A stretch of DNA of 64,000 bases from an uncultured Prevotellaceae bacterium (GTDB lineage: Bacteria; Bacteroidota; Bacteroidia; Bacteroidales; Bacteroidaceae). The translations under genes and the position numbers were made by a program. The number at the start of each line of letters is the position of its first letter. Position 1 is the first letter of the stretch. Below the pieces are notes generated by a model. The model made no database searches. It saw only the letters and a program-made list of their open reading frames with translations, and was not told the DNA's origin. Positions 1 to 8,456 of this stretch are shown here, one piece after another. Location: contig ONYA01000008.1 of assembly GCA_900321965.1 (NCBI GenBank), positions 1 through 64,000 of the forward strand, given 5' to 3'.

Positions 1-144
1 AATATCCCCATGAAGTGGGTATAAATAGGGCCATGTTTTTTTGCGGCTATTTTGCGGCTATTTTGCCCAAAACGTGTCTGAATTAACGGTAATTTAGCAG
101 AAATTGAGTTAAATTTAACTTAAAACCATATTCTAAAAAGGAAA
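1..144. other. intergenic edge, nothing recognised
   Basis: AT-rich sequence with no supported gene. The only local structure is a short direct repetition of a TTTGCGGCTA-like word at about 40-65. The upstream gene, if any, lies outside the window. Confidence 0.4.
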
Positions 145-180
145 CAAAAAAGCTTGTAAGTATTTGGCCTACAAGCCTTT
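145..180 (-). terminator. terminator after tRNA-His
   Basis: Read on the minus strand, GCTTGTA (170-176) pairs with TACAAGC (152-158) and is followed by a run of six T. It lies just downstream of the minus-strand tRNA, as expected for a factor-independent terminator. Confidence 0.6.
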
Positions 181-186
181 ATCTTG

Positions 187-261
187 GGTGCCCGGACGGA
201 CTCGAACCGTCGACATTCAGAACCACAATCTGACGCTCTAACCAACTGAACTACGGGCACC
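187..261 (-). tRNA. tRNA-His (anticodon GTG)
   Basis: The minus strand folds as a complete cloverleaf. The acceptor arm GTGCCCG pairs with CGGGCAC. The anticodon loop TTGTGGT sits between CAGA and TCTG, giving anticodon GTG, and the T arm contains GGTTCGAGTCC. An extra encoded G (position 261) precedes the acceptor stem, the G-1 typical of histidine tRNA, opposite C at 187. The 3' CCA is only partly encoded. It has its own promoter upstream and a terminator downstream, so it is probably a single-gene unit. Confidence 0.95.
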
Positions 262-279
262 ATGTCGGTTTTGCGGGTG

Positions 280-311
280 CAAAGGTAGCTATTTTCTGCC
301 GAACTACCAAA
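280..311 (-). promoter_or_regulatory. promoter of tRNA-His
   Basis: Minus-strand TACCTTTG (280-287) with TTTG at 308-311, 20 bases apart. This matches the Bacteroidetes primary sigma consensus (TTTG, 19-21 bases, TAnnTTTG). It lies 19 bases before the tRNA 5' end. Confidence 0.7.
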
Positions 312-383
312 CTTTTGAGCGACTTTTTGCGAAAAAGTTTATTTGTGAGGCGTAGATGAGGTGTTTTAGGCCTGTAATAGGTC

Positions 384-1211
384 TTAATCCTCTTCTCTAA
401 TCACCATCGTCGGCGGGCATTCGTACATCACCTGGGCATGATTGGTGCGGATGAGCTGGCTGTCGAGACGCCGACCGGAGGTACGGTCGAAGGTGTCGCG
501 ATAGACCTCGCCGTTGCGATAGACCACACCGTCCTTACGTGAGAAGTATTCGTTCTCGGCATGGATGTGGAAGGTGTGGGGCTGCTGCTCTGTGGCCCGC
601 AGTTCGCCGCATAGGTATTCGTCGTCAGTCCAGAGGCGAAGCTGATAGGTGTTCGGAGTGTCGTTGCGGAAACGGTAGTCGATGTAGTTGTAGGAGATGC
701 TGGTGCCGGTGCCGAAGGGAATCTGCCGGCCGAAGTCGGGGAAGAGGTCGAGCCCGTCGTGGTGATGATGCTCCGTGATGGTCAGTTCGCTGTGCAGCAC
801 GAGCCAGTGGATGAGGTTCGACAGTTGGCACATGCCACCGCCGATGCCCTGCGAAGGCTTACCTTTGGCGATGGTCAGTCCCTCCTTGTAGCCCTTCCGC
901 TTACTAGTGCGCCCAATGAGTTGCCAGACGGAGAACGTCTCGCCGGGACGGATTACCAGCCCGTCGATGTGCTTCACCGCCAAGGCCAGGTTTGTCGCCT
1001 TGTTCTCCTGTAACTGCATGTTCACATTGCCTAACCTACGACGGATGAGGGAGTTGTGGCGGTAGACCACCACGGGTAGAGCCTCCATCGTCCGCTCCTT
1101 GGCAAACCGTGTCTTCCGCAGCAAGTCCTGCACGTGGCGCTTTAGGATTTCCTTCTCCATCGACAGCCGATAGGTGAAGGGCGATATCTCACAAAACAGT
1201 TTCCTTCCCAT
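384..1211 (-). CDS. VanW family protein
   Basis: A 275-residue protein of the VanW family, named for an accessory gene of VanB-type vancomycin resistance clusters. The biochemical role of the family is not established and presence does not imply resistance. The diagnostic stretch lies around residues 90-150: a PGETFSVW motif, then GIGGGMCQLSN and a following histidine-rich segment (HHHHD). No signal peptide or membrane segment is obvious. The gene stands about 60 bases downstream of the glutamine synthetase gene on the same strand and may be read from the same transcript. Family assignment is firm; function is unknown. Confidence 0.8.
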   Translation of the reverse strand: MGRKLFCEISPFTYRLSMEKEILKRHVQDLLRKTRFAKERTMEALPVVVYRHNSLIRRRLGNVNMQLQENKATNLALAVKHIDGLVIRPGETFSVWQLIGRTSKRKGYKEGLTIAKGKPSQGIGGGMCQLSNLIHWLVLHSELTITEHHHHDGLDLFPDFGRQIPFGTGTSISYNYIDYRFRNDTPNTYQLRLWTDDEYLCGELRATEQQPHTFHIHAENEYFSRKDGVVYRNGEVYRDTFDRTSGRRLDSQLIRTNHAQVMYECPPTMVIREED

Positions 1212-1270
1212 GTCCTTCTATCAAATAAGACACCAAGGTATGGCCTCTGACTTTTTATGTGATAACAATT

Positions 1271-3463
1271 CTACCTGATGAACAGCAGTTCGCGGTACTT
1301 CGGCAGCGTCCACAGACCGTCTTCGACAATCATTTCGAGCTTGTCTATTTCGCGTCGTATGGCCTCCATCTTGGGGCAGACGGTGTCGTGATACTGGATG
1401 GCGCGTTGGTGAATGTCGCTGATGCGGTTGGCTACGCGGCGGGCGTCAGTCAGTTCCTCTACCAACTGCTCTATGCGCTCCGTGCGCTCCGCTATTTCCT
1501 CAATCAGCTTCATGTTACGGGCGCTGAGCCGTTGGGCGCGTTCGGGGGTGAAGACGTCGTTCATACCCTGCACGTTCTTGATGAGCTGGCTCTGGTAGTG
1601 GGTCGAGACGGGTATGATGTGGTTCATCGATAGGTCGCCCAATACGCGGGCTTCTATCTGTACCGTCTTGACGTACATCTCCCATTTCACCTCGTTGCGG
1701 GCTTCCAGTTCCTTGCGGTTCATCACTTTGGTCGACTCAAACATGCTGACGCTTTCCTCGTCAAGGTAGTGCTCGAAGACCACAGGGCATGAGCGCTCCA
1801 CGTCGAGTCCTCGGCGTGCAGCCTCCTCGACCCACTCGTCGGAGTAGCCGTTGCCGTCGAAGCGAATGGGCTTGCAGGTCTTGATGTCGTCTTTCAGCAC
1901 TTCGAGTATGGCCGCTATTTTGTTCTCGCCAGCGGCTATCTTGCCGTCGACGCGCTCCTTGAACGAGGTGAGGGCTTCGGCCATAGCGGCGTTCAGGGCT
2001 ATCATGGCCGACGCGCAGTTGACGCTGCTGCCAGGTGCGCGGAACTCGAAGCGGTTGCCGGTGAAGGCGAAGGGTGACGTGCGGTTGCGGTCAGTATTGT
2101 CGACGATGAGGTCGGGAATCTGCGGAATGTCTATCTCCATGCTCTTCTTGCCCTTCACCTCCGAGAACTCACCCTGTTCGATATGGTCGAGCAACTCCGT
2201 GAGCTGTGTGCCGAGGAAGCTGGAGATGATGGCTGGGGGAGCCTCATTGCCGCCCAAGCGGTGGGCGTTGGTGGCACTCATAATCGAAGCCTTGAGCAGA
2301 CCGTTGTGGCGGTAGACAGCCATCAGCGTCTCGACGATGAACACCACGAAGCGCAGGTTCTCCTCGGGTGTCGAGCCTGGGGCGTGGAGGAGGGTTGAGT
2401 GTGTTGAGTGTTCGGCCGTCAGGCTCCAGTTGTTGTGCTTGCCACTTCCGTTGATGCCGTCGAACGGCTTTTCGTGGAGCAGCACGCGGAATCCGTGGTT
2501 GCGGGCCACGCGCTTCATGAGTGACATCAGCAGCATGTTGTGGTCGACGGCCAGGTTGCACTCCTCGAAAATCGGTGCCAGCTCAAACTGGTTGGGAGCC
2601 ACCTCGTTATGGCGTGTCTTGCAGGGTATGGCCAGTTCCAGGGCTTGAATCTCCAAGTCTTTCATGAACGCCTGCACGCGGTCGGGGATGGTGCCGAAGT
2701 AGTGGTCGTCCATCTGCTGGTTTTTGGCACTCTCGTGCCCCATGAGTGTGCGCCCCGTCATCAGCAGGTCGGGGCGTGCCGAGTAGAGTCCTTCGTCGAC
2801 GAGGAAGTATTCCTGTTCCCAGCCGAGGTTTACCTGCACCTTCGTCACGTCGTCGTAGAACAGTTGGCAGACGTTGCGTGCAGCGCTGCTGACGGCATGG
2901 ATGGCGCGCAGCAGAGGCGCTTTGTAGTCGAGTGCCTCGCCTGTATAGGCAATGAAGATGGTGGGTATGCAAAGCGTGTCGTCGATGATAAAGACTGGCG
3001 ATGTCGGGTCCCAGGCTGAGTATCCGCGTGCCTCGAAGGTGTTGCGTATGCCGCCATTAGGGAAACTGGAGGCGTCAGGCTCCTGCTGTACCAGCAGTTT
3101 GCCGCTGAACTTTTCTATCATGCCCCCCTTGCCGTCGTGCTCGACGAAGGCGTCGTGCTTCTCGGCGGTGCCCTCTGTCAGTGGCTGGAACCAGTGGGTG
3201 TAGTGCGTCACGCCCATCTCCATAGCCCATTGCTTCATGCCGGCGGCCACAGCGTCGGCTATCGAGCGGTCGAGGCGTGCGCCGTTGTCCATGACGTCAA
3301 TCATCTTGTCGTAGACATCCTTCGGCAGGTACTTGTACATCTTCTGCCGTGTGAACACGTATTTGCCGAAATACTCCGACGGGCGCTCTGTGGGAACTTT
3401 CACGTCAAGGGCCTTCTTCTTAAAGGCCTCCTCAACAACTTGGAATCTGAGGTTGTTTGCCAT
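1271..3463 (-). CDS. glnN: glutamine synthetase type III
   Basis: A 730-residue ATP-dependent glutamate-ammonia ligase of the GSIII class, the large cytoplasmic form typical of Bacteroidetes and cyanobacteria (usual length about 725). The substrate-binding and catalytic segments are visible: QEYFLVDEGLY near residue 220, NEVAPNQFELAPIFEE near 290, and the class signature KPFDGINGSGKHNNWSL near 335. Three bases separate it from the upstream N-carbamoylputrescine amidase gene, so it is almost certainly co-transcribed with the agmatine genes. Both agmatine steps release ammonia, which this enzyme could assimilate; that functional coupling is inferred from position. Confidence 0.95.
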   Translation of the reverse strand: MANNLRFQVVEEAFKKKALDVKVPTERPSEYFGKYVFTRQKMYKYLPKDVYDKMIDVMDNGARLDRSIADAVAAGMKQWAMEMGVTHYTHWFQPLTEGTAEKHDAFVEHDGKGGMIEKFSGKLLVQQEPDASSFPNGGIRNTFEARGYSAWDPTSPVFIIDDTLCIPTIFIAYTGEALDYKAPLLRAIHAVSSAARNVCQLFYDDVTKVQVNLGWEQEYFLVDEGLYSARPDLLMTGRTLMGHESAKNQQMDDHYFGTIPDRVQAFMKDLEIQALELAIPCKTRHNEVAPNQFELAPIFEECNLAVDHNMLLMSLMKRVARNHGFRVLLHEKPFDGINGSGKHNNWSLTAEHSTHSTLLHAPGSTPEENLRFVVFIVETLMAVYRHNGLLKASIMSATNAHRLGGNEAPPAIISSFLGTQLTELLDHIEQGEFSEVKGKKSMEIDIPQIPDLIVDNTDRNRTSPFAFTGNRFEFRAPGSSVNCASAMIALNAAMAEALTSFKERVDGKIAAGENKIAAILEVLKDDIKTCKPIRFDGNGYSDEWVEEAARRGLDVERSCPVVFEHYLDEESVSMFESTKVMNRKELEARNEVKWEMYVKTVQIEARVLGDLSMNHIIPVSTHYQSQLIKNVQGMNDVFTPERAQRLSARNMKLIEEIAERTERIEQLVEELTDARRVANRISDIHQRAIQYHDTVCPKMEAIRREIDKLEMIVEDGLWTLPKYRELLFIR

Positions 3464-3466
3464 TTC

Positions 3467-4330
3467 TTAGTCTATGTATCGTTTTGTTATTTCACTGTAA
3501 TCGTCAATGCGCCGGTCGCGTAGGAATGGCCACCAGCGCCTGACCTGTTCGGGGTGGTCCATATCCATCTCGACGATGATGCTCTCCTCTTCGTTGTCAG
3601 AGGCTTCGTAATAGATTTCTCCCTGCGGACCGCAGACGAACGACGTGCCCCAGAACGGTACGCCGTCCTCGTCGCCCACGCGGTTGACGGCCACCACAGG
3701 CAGGCCGTTGGCGACGGCATGACCGCGCATCACCGTCTGCCAGGCGCGACGCTGTCGCTGCTGCTCCTCAGGTGTGTCTTCAGGAGCGTAGCCGATGGCA
3801 GTGGGGTAGATGAGTATCTCTGCGCCCTGCAGGGCCATCAGTCGTGCTGCCTCGGGATACCACTGGTCCCAGCACACCATGACGCCTAAGCGTCCTACGC
3901 TGGTGTCGATGGGGTGGAACCCTAAGTCGCCTGGCGTGAAGTAGAACTTCTCGTAGTACCCCGGGTCGTCGGGGATGTGCATCTTGCGATAGCGTCCGGC
4001 TATCGAGCCGTCGCGCTCAATGACGACCGCCGTGTTATGGTAGAGTCCTGCCGCACGTCGCTCGAATAACGAGGTGACGATGACCACGCCATAGCGTTTG
4101 GCCAGTTCGCCGTATATTCTTGTGGAAGGTCCCGGAATGGGTTCCGCTAAGTCGAAGTTCTTGACATCCTCTACCTGACAGAAATAGAGCGAGTTGTGCA
4201 GTTCTTGCAGCACGATGAGCTGTGCGCCGCGTTCTGCTAAGTTGGCAATGCCGTCGGCCAGCCGCTCAATGTTCTGTCGGCGGTCAGCGGTATTGTGCTG
4301 TTGCAGGAATCCTATTTTTAGTTTTCTCAT
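3467..4330 (-). CDS. aguB: N-carbamoylputrescine amidase
   Basis: A 287-residue nitrilase-superfamily enzyme that hydrolyses N-carbamoylputrescine to putrescine, CO2 and ammonia. The Glu-Lys-Cys triad is visible: E43 in LQELHNS, K116 in RYRKMHIP and C153 in MVCWDQWYPE. The QLIVLQE start and the YYEKFYFTPGD stretch are typical of the plant/bacterial AguB group. Its start overlaps the end of the agmatine deiminase gene by 4 bases (ATGA), indicating translational coupling. Cytoplasmic. Family length is about 290, so it is complete. Confidence 0.93.
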   Translation of the reverse strand: MRKLKIGFLQQHNTADRRQNIERLADGIANLAERGAQLIVLQELHNSLYFCQVEDVKNFDLAEPIPGPSTRIYGELAKRYGVVIVTSLFERRAAGLYHNTAVVIERDGSIAGRYRKMHIPDDPGYYEKFYFTPGDLGFHPIDTSVGRLGVMVCWDQWYPEAARLMALQGAEILIYPTAIGYAPEDTPEEQQRQRRAWQTVMRGHAVANGLPVVAVNRVGDEDGVPFWGTSFVCGPQGEIYYEASDNEEESIIVEMDMDHPEQVRRWWPFLRDRRIDDYSEITKRYID

Positions 4331-5301
4331 TGTATAACGTTTTCTGGGTATTGCATGGTGCAGCAGTGTAGCGAGCCGTGCTGGCGTATGATGCTGCGGC
4401 AGTCAATGCCGATAATGTCATGGTTGGGGAATGCTTCGCCGATGATGTGCAGGGCTTCGTCGTCGAGGTCGGGCTGTCCGTATGTCGGGCAGAGCACGGC
4501 CCCGTTGATGACCAGGAAGTTGGCGTAGGTTGCCGGAAGCCGCTGGTCATCGTCCATGATGGGGCGCGGCATGGGGAGCTTCAACAGGCGGTAAGGACGG
4601 CCGTCGATGGTGCGCAATAGCTGCAACTGCTGTTCCATGAGCTTTAGTTCGTGGTATTGCTCGTCTTTCGGGTCGTCGCACCCTACATATAATAAGGTGT
4701 TGTCAGGACAGATGCGCACGAGCGTGTCGATGTGTCCGTCCGTGTCGTCGCCCGTCAGCGCCCCGTGGTCAATCCAGACGATGCGTTCAGCACAGAGCGT
4801 CGCTTTCAGCCGCTCCTCTATCTGCTGCTGCGTCATCGGTTGGTTGCGGTGGGGAGCCAGCAGACAGCCTGTCGTCGTAAACACCGTCCCCCGTCCGTCG
4901 CTCTCGATGGAGCCCCCTTCGAGCACGAAGTCGAGACAGTCGACATACTGGCCTTTGACGCGCCCTTCGTCATAGAGTCGGCGGTTGATGGCGTTGTCAA
5001 GGTCGGCAGGGAATTTCTCGCCCCAACCGTTGAACTTGAAGTCGAGAAGTCGAGGTTCGAGGTTAGGGGTTTGAGGTACGAGCGTGATGAAACCGTGGTC
5101 GCGAGCCCACGTGTCGTTGGTAGGCGGCTCGACGACGAGCACTGGTTCATAGCGCTTGATGGCTTCAGCCATTTGGCGGTAGGTCTCGGTGATGTCGTCA
5201 AGCATGGGCGCCCAGTCAGTATCAGCGTGCGGCCAGGTCAGCTGTACGCCGCTTTGTGGCTCCCATTCTGCAGGAAGTCTGTAGCTTTGTTTCGGAAACA
5301 T
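4327..5301 (-). CDS. aguA: agmatine deiminase
   Basis: A 324-residue peptidylarginine-deiminase-type enzyme that converts agmatine to N-carbamoylputrescine and ammonia. Family motifs are present: WARDHGF near residue 70, EGGSIESDGRGT near 128, DDTDGHIDT near 184 and the C-terminal catalytic cysteine region (SLHCCTMQYPE). It is first in the operon aguA-aguB-glnN. The start codon lies only 4 bases after the likely -7 element, so the mRNA may be leaderless. With aguB it forms an arginine-derived route to putrescine. Confidence 0.93.
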   Translation of the reverse strand: MFPKQSYRLPAEWEPQSGVQLTWPHADTDWAPMLDDITETYRQMAEAIKRYEPVLVVEPPTNDTWARDHGFITLVPQTPNLEPRLLDFKFNGWGEKFPADLDNAINRRLYDEGRVKGQYVDCLDFVLEGGSIESDGRGTVFTTTGCLLAPHRNQPMTQQQIEERLKATLCAERIVWIDHGALTGDDTDGHIDTLVRICPDNTLLYVGCDDPKDEQYHELKLMEQQLQLLRTIDGRPYRLLKLPMPRPIMDDDQRLPATYANFLVINGAVLCPTYGQPDLDDEALHIIGEAFPNHDIIGIDCRSIIRQHGSLHCCTMQYPENVIQ

Positions 5302-5305
5302 GGTG

Positions 5306-5313
5306 CAAAATTA
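5306..5313 (-). promoter_or_regulatory. -7 element before aguA
   Basis: Minus-strand TAATTTTG matches the TAnnTTTG consensus, but no good TTTG is seen 20 bases upstream. Its distance to the aguA start implies a transcript with almost no leader. Confidence 0.4.
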
Positions 5314-5355
5314 AAAAATTATTATGAAATTGAATTATAAATTATGAATAATTTG

Positions 5356-5363
5356 TATCTTTG
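5356..5363 (+). promoter_or_regulatory. -7 element before ABC gene pair
   Basis: TATCTTTG, 18 bases before the start codon at 5382, in the AT-rich gap between the divergent aguA and ABC-pair operons. Confidence 0.6.
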
Positions 5364-5381
5364 CACCCAAATACTTAGAAA

Positions 5382-5924
5382 ATGTTGGAATTAAAGGATG
5401 CTTCGCTGACCCTTGACGGTCGACAATTGTTCCGTCGGCTGTCGCTGATGGCAATGGACGGACAGTTGACCTGTATCACTGGGGGAGCTGGTTCCGGCAA
5501 GACAGCCTTGCTACAGGTGATGCTGGGGTTTCTGCCGTTAGACGAAGGGCTCGTCAGTATCGATGGTGAGTTGCTTACCCCTCTGTCTGCTCCTGTCTTC
5601 CGTCGTCTGGTGGCTTATGTGCCTCAGCGGCGTGAAGCGACTGTCAGTCAGCTCGAAATCGATGTGTCAGGGCTTGAAGCCGTTTGGTCACCTTATCAGA
5701 GCAGGCTCACCCCGCTGAAGCCTATTGACGACCATCTCGACGTGCCTTCTATAGCAACCAAGCCCATCATCATCGTCGATGCTCCTGACCTGTCGATGCT
5801 CAGTGTCCTGAAATCTCTCGCCAACAGCGGACATGCAGTTGTCGTCGCCACGGAACTTGAGGAATACTTGAATCTATCAGATAAAATCATAACACTTGGA
5901 AACAATGACCATCACATATCTTAG
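5382..5924 (+). CDS. degenerate ABC transporter ATP-binding protein (FetA-like)
   Basis: A 180-residue protein with the N-terminal half of an ABC ATPase: Walker A GGAGSGKT at residues 34-41 and a Q-loop at YVPQ (about 79-82). The rest is eroded. No LSGGQ signature is present. The Walker B-like IIIVDAPD (129-136) has alanine where the catalytic glutamate should be, and the H-loop histidine is replaced (VVVATE). A normal FetA is about 210-225 residues. The gene overlaps the downstream permease by 20 bases, so the two are expressed together. The permease partner is of the YbbM/FetB type, linked in Enterobacteria to iron export. The ATPase may bind but hydrolyse ATP poorly, or act as a regulatory subunit. 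Confidence 0.75.
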   Translation: MLELKDASLTLDGRQLFRRLSLMAMDGQLTCITGGAGSGKTALLQVMLGFLPLDEGLVSIDGELLTPLSAPVFRRLVAYVPQRREATVSQLEIDVSGLEAVWSPYQSRLTPLKPIDDHLDVPSIATKPIIIVDAPDLSMLSVLKSLANSGHAVVVATELEEYLNLSDKIITLGNNDHHIS

Positions 5925-6684
5925 CGTGCTGCTTGGACTGCTGTTGCTGGCAGTTCCTGCCTATCTGGTTTTCTCTTTTGACCGTTTGGAGTCAGGAAAG
6001 TCGGCTCTGGCCGTAATCCGAATGGCTGTCCAACTATCGGTAATGGGTGGTTTGTTGTATCTGATTTATCGCATTGACAGCGTGTGGTTAGGCCTTTTGT
6101 GGCTTTTGTTGTTAGTGGTGGCTGCCGCTTTCATGCTGGTCAGCAGGGCTCGTCTGCGTAGCCGTGTGCTGTTTCTGCCGGCATGTGTGGGTATGTTCTG
6201 CAGCGTTTTGGCAGTCAGCGCCTATGTTATCCTGGCGGTTTTCCGTCCGGCAGAGCCATTGAGCGTGCGTTGGCTGGTACCCGTTACGGGGGTGCTGATG
6301 GCTCACATCCTGACTACCAACATTCCTGCCGTGCGTGCCTATTTTGAGTATTTGCGTCAGGACAGCCAGGCATATTTCACGTTGTTGGGCAACGGCGCAT
6401 CGCGCTATCGGGCACTGATGCCTTACTTTGCCCGTGCATTGAAAAGCCTGACAGCTCCTGCCGTTGTCAGTTTGTCGGCAATGGGGCTTTTTGTCTTGCC
6501 GATGCTCTTGTCGGGCTTGCTTCTCGGCGGTTTCAAACCCGTCGAGGCTGTCTTCGTTTTTGTAACTTTGGTTTTTGCAAGTATCACAGCTTCAGTGCTT
6601 TCACTGTTGCTGACCTTAGCTCTTGCAGACCGGCGTGCATTTACTCCTGAAGGCCGGTTAGCTGACGTTTTTTCTGCCGGTTGA
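5905..6684 (+). CDS. FetB-like ABC transporter permease (UPF0014 family)
   Basis: A 259-residue polytopic membrane protein with six to seven hydrophobic segments, matching the UPF0014/FetB permease family. Typical features are the LVPVTGVLMAHILTTN and ALMPYFARALKSLTAPAV stretches. The ATG at 5905 is preferred over an upstream TTG at 5896 because the family begins close to the first membrane segment. It overlaps the preceding ATPase gene. The family is associated with metal (iron) export or metal homeostasis; the substrate here cannot be read from the sequence. Confidence 0.85.
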   Translation: MTITYLSVLLGLLLLAVPAYLVFSFDRLESGKSALAVIRMAVQLSVMGGLLYLIYRIDSVWLGLLWLLLLVVAAAFMLVSRARLRSRVLFLPACVGMFCSVLAVSAYVILAVFRPAEPLSVRWLVPVTGVLMAHILTTNIPAVRAYFEYLRQDSQAYFTLLGNGASRYRALMPYFARALKSLTAPAVVSLSAMGLFVLPMLLSGLLLGGFKPVEAVFVFVTLVFASITASVLSLLLTLALADRRAFTPEGRLADVFSAG

Positions 6685-6774
6685 CGTAGGTCAAACAGGT
6701 TGATACGTGTCAACATTCTTGCTTTTTTCGATGAAAAATGCCTGTATTTGTGCTCGGACACGGAAGAATGGTGT

Positions 6775-6782
6775 TATCTTTG
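6775..6782 (+). promoter_or_regulatory. -7 element of a short intergenic transcript
   Basis: TATCTTTG followed by GCATCG, a good Bacteroidetes -7 element. The nearest TTTG upstream (6747-6750) is 24 bases away, slightly far. No ORF follows before the terminator at about 6884. Confidence 0.5.
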
Positions 6783-6788
6783 CATCGT

Positions 6789-6912
6789 CAAAGGATAACA
6801 AGATATATAGGTAGTTTTAAGGTAAAAAGATTTTGAAGGGAAAAATCGCAAATGTAATGAAAAGTTAGAGAGAAAGTTAGAACAGCCGGAGTGTGATGCT
6901 TCGGCTTTTTTT
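6789..6912 (+). ncRNA. candidate small RNA
   Basis: A promoter-like element at 6775-6782 and a terminator at 6884-6912 bracket about 120 bases without a convincing ORF. The next gene has its own promoter at 6967-6974. The arrangement fits a free-standing small RNA; no known family was recognised. Confidence 0.35.
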
Positions 6913-6914
6913 TT
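6884..6914 (+). terminator. factor-independent terminator
   Basis: AGCCGGA and TTCGGCT form a 7-bp stem (one G-T pair) around a 9-base loop, followed by nine T residues. Confidence 0.75.
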
Positions 6915-6966
6915 GTCGTTGATGTTTTTTTTTGTCGAAAAATTTGGCTGATAATAGAAAAATAAC

Positions 6967-6974
6967 TATATTTG
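6967..6974 (+). promoter_or_regulatory. -7 element before SUMF1-domain gene
   Basis: TATATTTG, about 30 bases before the ATG at 7006, with typical GCAGAAAA following. Confidence 0.6.
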
Positions 6975-7005
6975 CAGAAAATTAAGATAATAATAGCTAA
7001 TAACG

Positions 7006-8424
7006 ATGAAAAAACTATTCTTGGTATTGGCAGGTGTGATGTTGGCAATGGTATCTGAGGCTTACACCTGTGTCAGTTTTAAATCGGGCGACCCCAGTAT
7101 ATTATTAAAGAAGGTGGGCATCACCTACGAGATTGATTGGGATCATGCTCGTGTCACTAATCATGATAACTTATTGTGGCAGCAGTATCTGAAGAAGCGT
7201 GGTGCTGACTTCGTGCGCGACTGGCCGAATGACCGCAAGAAGGCAGAACAGTATTTCACCGTGCGCTTCAACAAGAAAAGCGACTATATGCAGATTGTCG
7301 AGAGTGGCAAGGGCGAATACAAGATGATTGTTCGTCCGAAGACCATCGATGTTGGCAATGGCGGCAGTTCCTTTAATCCGTGGGCCTCGTCCAAGGCTGG
7401 TGGCGTAGTCATCAACGGTACCATCGATTTTCGTGATCAGCGTACGGGCAAGGTTGTCTGTGTGCTGAACATCATCGAAGCCAAGGGGGCTGGCGCACCT
7501 TCTGAGACTGTCCGTTTGGGATTGACGCTCAACGAGATTGCTGGCGACATCTGCGATTTTATAGAAGACGAGGTGGAAAAGGGTAGGGTACAGGCAACAG
7601 CCGTTGTTGGTGCCGGAGCCGCTTCTGCCGCATCTGCATCTTTCAAAGAACCGGTTGCTGAAGAAAAGCCTGTAACAAGCTCCAAGAGCAGGAAGAATAC
7701 GAAGCAACAGCGTCAGACTGAGGCTCCCGCTGTGGAAGTGGTTGAAGAAGAAGTTGTTGAGACAGCCTCAGAGTCGGGCGTGAACCTCGGTGGCCGTAAG
7801 CTCGTGGTGACTGAAACCCGCAAGTATCCGGCATCGTTCACCCTGCGTGTCGGTGGTGAGCAGGTTAAGATGATTCTGGTGCGCGGTGGTCACATGAATA
7901 TGGGTTACGACGGCAGTGGTAGCCGTAAGATGCACAGTGAGCCCGTCCACGAAGTGGCCGTCACCTCTTTCTACATCAGCGAGCGCCCCCTGTCAGCCGG
8001 AGTTGTTATTGGTATTGTCGGCGACAAGAATACTGACGGCAAAGGCAATGAGATGGCTCAGGTGCGTGAGTTCGACGATGCTGACCGTGCCGTGAAGGCC
8101 ATCGCCAAACGTGCTGGTAAGCGTTACCGTCTGCCGACGGAGGCCGAATGGGAGTATGCTGCCTGCAGCGATGTGCAGAACCAGATTTTCAAGTTTGCCG
8201 ATACCGACTACGTGTGCTACGAGTGGTGCAGTGACTGGCTTGACGACTTCTCTGACCGCAATGGCGTGGTGACCGACCCCACTGGCCCTAATGATGGTGA
8301 GCAGCATGTCGTACGCTCCTTCAACTGCGACCGCGGAAAATTTGACCGCAGCAGCGATGTTGACGAGGACGATGCATACGTAGGCTTGGTCCGTTTAGTG
8401 ATAAAAGCAAAAGATTTCAAATAA
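7006..8424 (+). CDS. secreted protein with C-terminal SUMF1/FGE-like domain
   Basis: A 472-residue exported protein. Residues 1-19 form a signal peptide ending at SEA-Y. The N-terminal half is unassigned and is followed by a low-complexity acidic linker (about 210-255). From about residue 265 the protein resembles the formylglycine-generating-enzyme (SUMF1) fold also found in GldK-like gliding/secretion proteins: MILVRGGHMNMGYDG, then VAVTSFYISERPLS, then RYRLPTEAEWEYAA. The catalytic cysteine pair of true FGE enzymes is not evident, so a structural or ligand-binding role is more likely. It is first of three envelope genes read in the same direction. Confidence 0.75.
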   Translation: MKKLFLVLAGVMLAMVSEAYTCVSFKSGDPSILLKKVGITYEIDWDHARVTNHDNLLWQQYLKKRGADFVRDWPNDRKKAEQYFTVRFNKKSDYMQIVESGKGEYKMIVRPKTIDVGNGGSSFNPWASSKAGGVVINGTIDFRDQRTGKVVCVLNIIEAKGAGAPSETVRLGLTLNEIAGDICDFIEDEVEKGRVQATAVVGAGAASAASASFKEPVAEEKPVTSSKSRKNTKQQRQTEAPAVEVVEEEVVETASESGVNLGGRKLVVTETRKYPASFTLRVGGEQVKMILVRGGHMNMGYDGSGSRKMHSEPVHEVAVTSFYISERPLSAGVVIGIVGDKNTDGKGNEMAQVREFDDADRAVKAIAKRAGKRYRLPTEAEWEYAACSDVQNQIFKFADTDYVCYEWCSDWLDDFSDRNGVVTDPTGPNDGEQHVVRSFNCDRGKFDRSSDVDEDDAYVGLVRLVIKAKDFK

Positions 8425-8456
8425 ACTTTTTTATTAACCTTTAAAACGTTAGAATT

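Noticed and set aside
384-1211. Vancomycin resistance cluster (VanW)
   Set aside because: No van ligase, dehydrogenase or sensor genes are present; VanW-family proteins occur widely without resistance.
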